Assembly (NCBI GenBank): GCA_029298735.1
Contig: JANSLP010000470.1
Coordinates: 1 to 19,823 of the forward strand
DNA: 19,823 nucleotides
Direction: 5' to 3'
Source of the DNA: Ophiostoma sp. CBS 140.51
Taxonomy: Eukaryota > Ascomycota > Sordariomycetes > Ophiostomatales > Ophiostomataceae
The notes beneath the pieces were generated by a model, which did no database searches, was not told where the DNA came from, and was given only the letters and a program-made list of their open reading frames with translations. Below, one piece after another: positions 1 through 6,466 of the stretch. Position numbers and translations under genes: made by a program. Each line of letters opens with the position of its first letter. Positions within the stretch are counted from its first letter, which is position 1.

Positions 1-89
1 GGATGCCAGAAGGCCCTGCTTGCGACCCTGGGTGGAGGGGTGTGCGCAAAAGGACGTGAAGAGGGGGTGTGGGTGCGCCTCCAGAAAGA

Positions 90-110
90 TTTTTTTTTTA
101 AAAAAAAAAA
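90..110. repeat. T10A11 homopolymer palindrome
   Basis: Ten T residues (90-99) are followed directly by eleven A residues (100-110). Such poly(dA:dT) blocks commonly exclude nucleosomes in fungal promoters. A slippage-prone tract is the simplest explanation. Confidence 0.8.
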
Positions 111-320
111 GAAACGTAAATAACGAAAAATGAGATATATTTTAAACCGACTTTACTTGAGCGTGCTATTGTGGTGTACCAGTCTCTATGTATGTGTCCT
201 CTTTGCCCTACGCCAAGTGCCGGAGATTTTCCCCACATGATCCTCAACGTGTGTGCTCATACATCTTCCGAGATCAACGTCAAATGCCATGCTAAAGAAA
301 CAGAAAGGCCCGACTTGCAG

Positions 321-343
321 TGTGTGCGTGTGCGTGTGTGTGT
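321..343. repeat. TG/CG dinucleotide microsatellite
   Basis: Alternating purine-pyrimidine tract of TG units with two CG interruptions. It lies upstream of the MFS transporter promoter and is a simple-sequence repeat. Confidence 0.85.
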
Positions 344-402
344 CTGAGAGTTCAAACCAGATCTATGGGCTGGTATTCAAGAGATGGCAGCAACCGCCGC
401 GA

Positions 403-410
403 TATAAAAG
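403..410 (+). promoter_or_regulatory. TATA-like box for the MFS transporter
   Basis: A TATAAAAG octamer lies about 150 bases before the proposed start codon at 561, a plausible distance for a fungal promoter with a short leader. Assigned from sequence and position only. Confidence 0.5.
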
Positions 411-560
411 TCAAAGCGGTCCCATGCCTTCAGTTGTTTCTATCTGATCGAAAATCGAGGACAGCTGAAGCAATTGGGCATCATGTCAGGACACATGCAA
501 ACTCATAATCAAAACCAATTTATCAGATAAACAAGGACAGAACTACGACAGAAGAGCGCT

Positions 561-2633
561 ATGGAGCCACCCGAGCCGTCTGGCCATGCCAGTTGGAAGG
601 CTCGCGACTACCACCAGAGTCTACGAGAGACGAGCCTGGTGGGTGACACATTTTATGGACCAGGCGACCTACAGAAGAAACAGAAACAGCGACCAGATAC
701 ACCGGACAGCGAAGACCTCTCTGTTGTCAGCACCGAGACTCGGAGGGAGGTACTGGGCAGCACCGAACTATACGAGAATGGCCAGCTGCGATTCATTCCA
801 GTAGGTGGCCTGACGGTCAACACAACCATAATATGTTCTTCCACTCACACTTATATAGATGCCTACTCCAGATCCAAAAGGTGAGTAAGACATACTCACT
901 CGAGCACAAAGTGACAAGGGCACAAAGCTGACCTTGTAGATCCTCTTAACCTATCCAACTGGAAAAAATGGGTGGCCATCATTGTGATGTGTTTGTGTAA
1001 GTGCTGCCTTGTTCCAACCCATCTCATGTGTTTGCCTAACATCAGATAAGTTGGCTCGCTTGGTCTTGCCGCCGAGGTCGTGATCGGCTCTCTCCTACCT
1101 GTTTTCCTCCTCGAGTACTCGGGCGTCGACCCCGTTGCTATCCTGTCCGACCCAGCACTTGCTGCTCGTGTGGCTGGTGGTGATCCTCTGTCCGTCCTTC
1201 CACCAGGTGTCACATCAAAAGTATCGCTTGCCCAAGTTTCTTTATTGGCCACCGTGCCTCAGATTGCCAACGGCATTGCCGGCTACTTTTTGATCCCACT
1301 TTCGGCCACCATCGGCCGTCGACCTGTTTTGTTAATCACTGCCGTCGCTGCCTGGGCTGGTGGATTCTGGGCCGCTTCCAGCCAGTCACTCGCCAGTCAC
1401 ATTGCTGCTCGTGTTGTGCATGGTCTAGGTGCCGGTGCTGTTGAAGCCTTGCTGCCGCTTATTGTACAGGACATGGTATTCATACATCAGCGTGCGCGTG
1501 CAACGGCTGCCGTGATTGCTAGCCAGGGTATCTTTATTGTCATTCTCGGCATCGTGGGGCCGTACCTGGCCGCCCACTTCACGTGGCGCTGGGTCTACTG
1601 GATCACGTCGGCACTGGGTGTCATAGTCTGGCTGTTGATTTTTGTCTTCGTTCCCGAGACGCTGTGGACACGCTCGCCAGAAGAACTCAGCGGCCAAAAG
1701 GTCTACCCCTTGGCACATGGAGAGATGCGGCCCCGGCTTGATCCAGAAAACTACGGCGGTCCACGCACACGCTGGACGGACTACGGTGTTCTCCAAAAGA
1801 GCGTCATTCCCAAGGACTGGAAGCGGTCCGGGCTTGTTGCGCTTCTGGACCCGTTGCGTGTCTCATACTACCCGGCTGTCCTTCTGATTGTCATCATCAA
1901 TGTGGCCTTCATGCTAGCGATCTCGACGACACAGCAGGCCATCTCGTTTGCTTTGTTGGCGGCAGGCATCCCATTTCAGTGGACGGGAATCTCGGGCTTA
2001 CCGTCTGTCGTTGGCATCGGCTTCATCTATCTTCTCGGAGGTGTCGTCGCTGACAAGATCGGCCTCGCCATCACGCGACTCAATGGCGGCCGTCGTGAGC
2101 CCGAGCACCTGCTACCCAACATGGCCTTGTCCTTTATTCTGGGTATTGCTGGCTGCTTTGTCTTTGGTAGTGCTGATCAAGGTGCAGGTCCTTCCTCTCC
2201 CTCGTCGGTATCATCTGTGGCTCTCCTGTTGTTTGGCAATTTCTTGTTGCTGCTCGGTAGCCTGACCCTACTGACCACCACCAATGTCTTTCTGATTGAG
2301 AGTTATCCACAGCGCGCCAACAGCGTCATTGTGAGTGCTTCGTCGCTCAAGATTATTGCCACCTTCTTCTTGGCCACCAACGCGACGACTTGGCTGCAAG
2401 CGATGGGCGCCATGAAACTGTATGCTGCCTTTGCCGAGATGTTGCTGTTGGTGTCGTTGGGTCTGCCACTTCTCTTCGTGTTTGGCAAGCGTCTGCGCCA
2501 GTGGACAAGTGGCACGGTCGAGGACCGTAGTCTGAAGAGTAAAAATGGTCGTGGAAAGGGAGTGTCGAAGCGGTCGCGGCCATCGTCGGATGCATCGGGC
2601 GACGATTCAATGTCTGGTGGTGGCAAGATGTAG
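561..2633 (+). CDS. Major facilitator superfamily transporter, four exons
   Basis: Membrane transporter of unknown substrate, 633 residues. Exons are 561-800, 859-880, 940-996 and 1051-2633. Introns of 58, 59 and 54 nt start with GTAGGT, GTGAGT and GTAAGT. Splicing restores the continuous fungal MFS signature from DPLNLSNWKKW through the first membrane helix into AAEVVIGSLLPVF (about residues 90-126). The first ~95 residues are hydrophilic and presumably cytosolic. About 12 hydrophobic helices follow, with a motif-A-like GRRP loop after the second (near residue 194). The lysine/serine-rich tail after the last helix (last ~45 residues) is probably cytosolic. The start at 561 is the first in-frame ATG after an in-frame stop at 528-530. 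The second exon is only 22 nt. The third intron needs an AAG acceptor at 1050, because the CAG at 1045 leads to an early stop. Family assignment is firm; drug, polyamine or nutrient specificity cannot be read. Confidence 0.85.
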
Positions 2634-3495
2634 ATGCCAGTCGCGATGAAACTCTTCGCTTGCAAGTTTGCGCCCTTGCGTGACCCTTTTCTTCTTTTCT
2701 TAGTATATATTTTGCGTTATCGCATGTTTTCTTGACTCTTTTGATGTAAATATCTGGCTGTTGTTTGCTCCTCCTTTGTGTTTCTGTAACGCATATTGAG
2801 CATACCTCTTTCATGTACATATCCCAACAGCCCAAGGGCGAGAACAATGGACGGCCAGCTGGCCTGGTCTGATTGGATTGTGAATGCATAGTGTTTTGAT
2901 GTCTTCTTTGATGCAGTCTCCTGAAAGTGTATCACGTACAGATTCGTTGTTCTTTGTCTTTGTATTGCCTGTTTTGACCATTGTTGACTGCAGCATAACA
3001 ACAAAGGGATTATCATGATGACTCGTTCTGGGTGCTCGCTGCATCGCGTATATTGTTTCTTTTGTTGTCTTCATATTTGATATTGACCCTTGCATAGAAC
3101 ATTTTGCAATGACTGAAAAATTTTGCGCAAAAAGGGGCTGTCGCGAGCGAGCCAAGATTGTCGCCTCGTGTTAAAATTCGCGATGGGAAGGAGCGATAGA
3201 CCAATATCAACAAAGCATCCCCTCCTTCCTTACATGTCGTTTGTCGTTTGTGTGAGCACCATCGCACCTTCCCTCAACCATACCATAATCCATCGCTCTT
3301 TCCTCTTTCATCAAGTACCTGCTGCCTTATAAGCAAGATGCAAAAATGTATGACGTTGCCTCTTTCCCCCTTTTTCTGGTGTCTTCTTCCCATCTCCCAC
3401 ATCGCATCACGAACTTTCACGTTTGAGCTTCAATCCCATCCACCACTTTTCAGTGCAATTCCACAAACTCCACATACCCCACAAATCTTTCCATT
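2634..3495. other. Intergenic region between the MFS transporter and CVNH genes
   Basis: No supported gene. The first part is T-rich and probably holds the transporter 3' UTR and polyadenylation region. The last ~250 bases are pyrimidine-rich with a TTATAAG box at 3328-3334, fitting a promoter and 5' leader for the secreted protein at 3496. Small reading frames on either strand here lack domain character. Confidence 0.6.
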
Positions 3496-3990
3496 ATGAA
3501 GACCACTGCCACCACCTTGGCAGGCATTGTCTCTGCCGCCTCCCTCTTTGCCACCCTCGCTGTGGCCTCCCCTGTTGCTCCTGTTGAGTCCCGCCAGCTC
3601 ATCGCTATGAACCCTGAGCTCCTTAACCCCGTTCTCCGCGGTGGCTTTACTGCCCAGTGTGACTTTTACCAGGTCACCAGCCACGGCGAGGCATACGGCC
3701 ATCTTCAGGCCATGTGCAACCCCGATCCGGGCAACCCGGCCACTGAGGTCGCTTCGACCCTCGATCTCAGCCTCTGCCTTGGCAACTACAACAACAATCT
3801 TGCTTGGGGCTACATGGGCGGTGCTTTTACTTCGTGCATGGGTTGCACCAGCCGCATGTTTGCTACGCAGTACCTTGACTGCGACTGCGGCACCGTCGAC
3901 CTCAACGACGGCATATATGTCACCGACACGGGCGCCGTGGCCTGCTACGACAATGTCGGGACGGCCGATCCGGTCCCCTACCGAGGGTGA
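3496..3990 (+). CDS. Secreted cyanovirin-N-homology (CVNH) lectin-like protein
   Basis: Small secreted protein of 164 residues. Residues 1-24 form a typical signal peptide: a Lys after Met, a hydrophobic Leu/Ala core and a likely cut after AVA. Residues about 51-152 match the CVNH fold: FTAQC opening, then LDLSLCLGNYNNNLAWG (CVNH-like LNxCLGNxxGxLxW pattern), then the paired half GTVDLNDGIYVTDTGAVAC. Eight cysteines are visible (55, 74, 94, 114, 117, 129, 131, 150), more than in cyanovirin, which suggests a disulfide-rich extracellular form. CVNH proteins bind high-mannose glycans; sugar binding here is inferred from the family. The single-exon reading stops at 3990. A coding-like frame continues to 4381 and could be joined by an intron at 3955-4039 (weak GTCGGG donor, GCGCAG acceptor). 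That would give about 266 residues with a Gln/Ala-rich linker and a hydrophobic tail. Polyadenylation-like AATAAA motifs sit at 4503 and 4526. Confidence 0.8.
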   Translation: MKTTATTLAGIVSAASLFATLAVASPVAPVESRQLIAMNPELLNPVLRGGFTAQCDFYQVTSHGEAYGHLQAMCNPDPGNPATEVASTLDLSLCLGNYNNNLAWGYMGGAFTSCMGCTSRMFATQYLDCDCGTVDLNDGIYVTDTGAVACYDNVGTADPVPYRG

Positions 3991-4381
3991 AGTTGACCAC
4001 GGGAATGGTGCCAGGACTGTGACTCCGACTCGGGCGCAGACTCGGGCTCAGTTCCTGGCACGGGCTCAAGATCAGGCCCGGGGGGAAGACCATGCTGAGG
4101 CCCACGATCAGGTCCAGGCCCAAATTCAGGCCGAGGCTTTGGCTGATTTTGATGCTCGCAACCAGGTCCGCGTTAAACCTTTAGCTGAGGCTCCACGCCC
4201 GCGGCCTCGAAACCGGCTAATCATTGTGCTTGACCAACTTTTCATGAATCCGGTATTCAACGCGATAATGATGATTCTCGGTATTTTTAATCTAGTTTTT
4301 TCGATCGTTGACGGCGGAACAGTTACAACAGCTTGCGAGGCTGTGTTCATTGCAGTTATCGCGCTCGTTAACATAGCTTAG
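3991..4381 (+). other. Coding-like tail in an alternative frame after the CVNH gene
   Basis: After the CVNH stop codon, the frame with codons starting at 4040 stays open to a TAG ending at 4381. It encodes an Ala/Gln/Arg/Asp-rich stretch with repeated AQ and DQ pairs, a basic PRPRNR patch, and then two hydrophobic segments near 4240-4310 and 4330-4380. The hydrophobic clustering looks like protein rather than chance. It is either a second exon of the CVNH gene, a decayed coding tail, or a long 3' UTR that happens to be open. Confidence 0.4.
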
Positions 4382-4502
4382 CAGGTTTGCATTCGACGAC
4401 GCTTTGGTCTGTAATGTTCGTCATCTTGTATTTGTATCTTTGTTGTTAGGTTCTCTGTACTTTGTATTATTGTCCACGGTCAATCTTGTAACTAGCACGA
4501 GA

Positions 4503-4531
4503 AATAAAAACACCAAGCTTTGTTTAATAAA
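4503..4531 (+). terminator. Polyadenylation signals after the CVNH gene
   Basis: Two AATAAA hexamers, at 4503-4508 and 4526-4531, lie about 120-150 bases after the end of the open tail at 4381. They suggest that the transcript from 3496 covers the tail region. Confidence 0.5.
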
Positions 4532-5647
4532 GGGACCACTGTGATATTAGCCAGGAACACTGGCTGTTAGTGAAAGGAACTTGCCGGGTTCTGTCAAATC
4601 GAGATTTAGCGCCTGTTGTTTGTTGTTAACGGTGAGGGCACTAACACGCATTCTGAGAGGCCTCTCAACGATTGTGGTCCCTTCACAATCATTTGGCCCT
4701 CACGATCCCCTATTCTTTCCGTCCAAAGTGCCCCATCCCTTCTACCCCTCCTGCGCCTTCCATATCTGCACAAAATAGCGATACGGGTAGGTTCCACCCA
4801 ACATCGCGAAACGGGAAGGAAAGCGCACGAGAATTGCGGTGAAACGCACTTTCCCTGCCGCTCTTAGCATCATTGTATTTTGGAGATCGTCCCGAGAGAA
4901 TAGTCGCGCTTTCCCTTTACCCTTTCCCACCCGCGTTCGTGCCTTCCTGTTCCTCGATCTGTGCCCTCCTTCTGCGTTTTCCCTCTGGCTTGTGACAAAG
5001 GAGAAAAGGTTGTTTCGACAGAAGGCGGCATCGCGACACCAGCATCCTTCCTGTCACACACAGAAATCAATATCTCTCCTTCAGCTTCTCACTCTCGTCA
5101 ACCTTGCCTGAGACAACGTCTGCCATACTCATGCATCGATGCATAAAAAATGCTCCCAGTTTGAGGATACCTGATCTGTATGCCAAGCTTTATATTCCTT
5201 TTGTTTCGTTTCCCACCCCCAATCACCCCTCTCTGCGGCATATTACGGGCGAGGCAGATTCAGAAGTCCTCGGACTTTTCGATATTCAGCACAGACGCGC
5301 CGCGTGCACTACCACACGCACTGTTTGCCTAAAGAATGGGGACATAAAGCAGAAAAGACTGTGCCGTGCAGGAGGACGACAGGCGCACTGCATGAAGCTT
5401 GCGAAAAAGAAGAAGCTACCGCGCGAGATATTGTGGACAAAGAGACAGGGAGGGGGTTCATGGCTGTGTTGATCTGGCGAATGGACAACGGCCATGTGGG
5501 CGGTCTGGGACTCCCGACTTGCACAGCTGTACCCTCGTCTGTTCCCGCAGCACAGAAAAAAAGAAGCTTTACGAGCAGACAGGCCAAGACGAAACAAGCC
5601 TTTCCCCTCCTGCGGGACCCTCCTTATTTCGACCGTCCTTCTAGCCT

Positions 5648-5668
5648 TCTGGGATCCAGTATCCCAGA
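5648..5668. repeat. Perfect inverted repeat, 8-bp arms
   Basis: Arms TCTGGGAT (5648-5655) and ATCCCAGA (5661-5668) are exact reverse complements around a 5-base spacer. It could be a dimeric transcription-factor site or an RNA hairpin in a leader. No function is assigned. Confidence 0.6.
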
Positions 5669-5925
5669 CAATCCAGTCAAATCCAGCCTCTCAGAAAGAT
5701 TAAATACATCGGCTCGTGCGGAACCACTAGCACCAATACGATCAAATGCGCCTCGCCTCTATTGGTTTGTCTGTCCCCCAGTCCCTTCATCTTTGCTGTT
5801 GCGTGCGCGTGTGTTCCGTCCTATTATTTTTATGCTGCCACTGAGCTCCCCTGGCCGGTTGATTTTCGATATTGTGATCTTGTCAACCAGTTGGCTGCCG
5901 CCAGATTGCGGCTGAGCCGGCCAGG

Positions 5926-5947
5926 CCAGCCCAAAACCAGCCCAAAA
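5926..5947. repeat. 11-base tandem direct repeat
   Basis: The unit CCAGCCCAAAA occurs twice head to tail (5926-5936 and 5937-5947), upstream of the repeat-protein gene. Small duplication of unknown role. Confidence 0.6.
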
Positions 5948-6100
5948 AGACACGAGCCAGACAAGCAACACCAGTCGGCGCATGCATCCCGCTTGTCTCA
6001 TCTCTTTTTCCTTTTTGTTCTACTTTTGTTTGGTCCCTTTTTCTTCTTCTTTCGGCCGGGCTATTCTGCCTTCTGTCGTGGGTCCTCTGCAGGCAATCTA

Positions 6101-6210
6101 GCCCCCATCGGGCAGAACCAGAACCCAAACCATGCCATCTCGGGCCAGGCTGGCCAGCCCACGGTCCTTCCATTGTGCCTCTCAAAGGCACCCTGTCCCA
6201 CGATGGGGGC
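6101..6210. repeat. Separated inverted repeat with 10-bp arms
   Basis: GCCCCCATCG at 6101-6110 is the exact reverse complement of CGATGGGGGC at 6201-6210, separated by 90 bases and about 260-370 bases before the start codon at 6467. Two oppositely oriented copies of a C-rich motif suggest a binding site for a zinc-finger regulator. This is inferred from sequence symmetry only. Confidence 0.5.
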
Positions 6211-6466
6211 AGCTGGTCTCTTTGATTGCCATTGCTATGCAAAGGGCAGACAGTATCGCAATATTGCTCATGAGGGAGCGAGGGACATAATAATACCCCG
6301 CGCCCTCGCCCCCTCTGTTGTGTTGCTGTCCTCTTTTGAATGAAGCTTCTGGGCTCTTTTGATTTTGATTTTATTATCGCCCGACTTGTGAAGTCTCAGT
6401 CGTTTTATTGGGAGCTGTAATCGTCCCAGTCTACCAAAGGAGAAGCACCTTCTCACATTACCCATC

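Larger units (their letters stand above)
1..560. other. Gene-free left flank and promoter of the MFS transporter
   Basis: No convincing coding region is visible. The stretch holds a T10A11 run at 90-110, a TG/CG dinucleotide microsatellite at 321-343 and a TATA-like box at 403-410. Two short upstream reading frames follow the TATA box, starting at 423 (7 codons) and at 483 (15 codons, stop at 528-530). It probably contains the promoter and 5' leader of the gene starting at 561. The first 100 bases could be the edge of a neighbouring gene, but nothing supports that. Confidence 0.6.
4382..6466. other. Long gene-free region upstream of the repeat protein
   Basis: About 2.1 kb with no supportable gene. 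Several open frames exist (for example around 5304-5915 and 5762-6343), but they are Ser/Pro/Phe-rich readings of pyrimidine-rich DNA without domains or coding-like patterns. The stretch holds two inverted repeats (5648-5668 and 6101-6110/6201-6210) and an 11-base tandem duplication at 5926-5947. It is probably a large promoter and 5' leader for the gene at 6467. A small non-coding RNA cannot be excluded. Confidence 0.55.

Noticed and set aside
3987..4039. Intron with donor GTGAAG at the CVNH stop codon
   Set aside because: The donor is better than GTCGGG, but joining to the CAG at 4039 gives a frame ending early near 4182 and misses the hydrophobic tail.
5304..6343. Overlapping rightward open frames of 193 and 203 codons upstream of the repeat protein
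   Set aside because: Phe/Ser/Pro/Arg composition is what pyrimidine-rich DNA gives by chance; there is no domain, splice logic or coding-like pattern.
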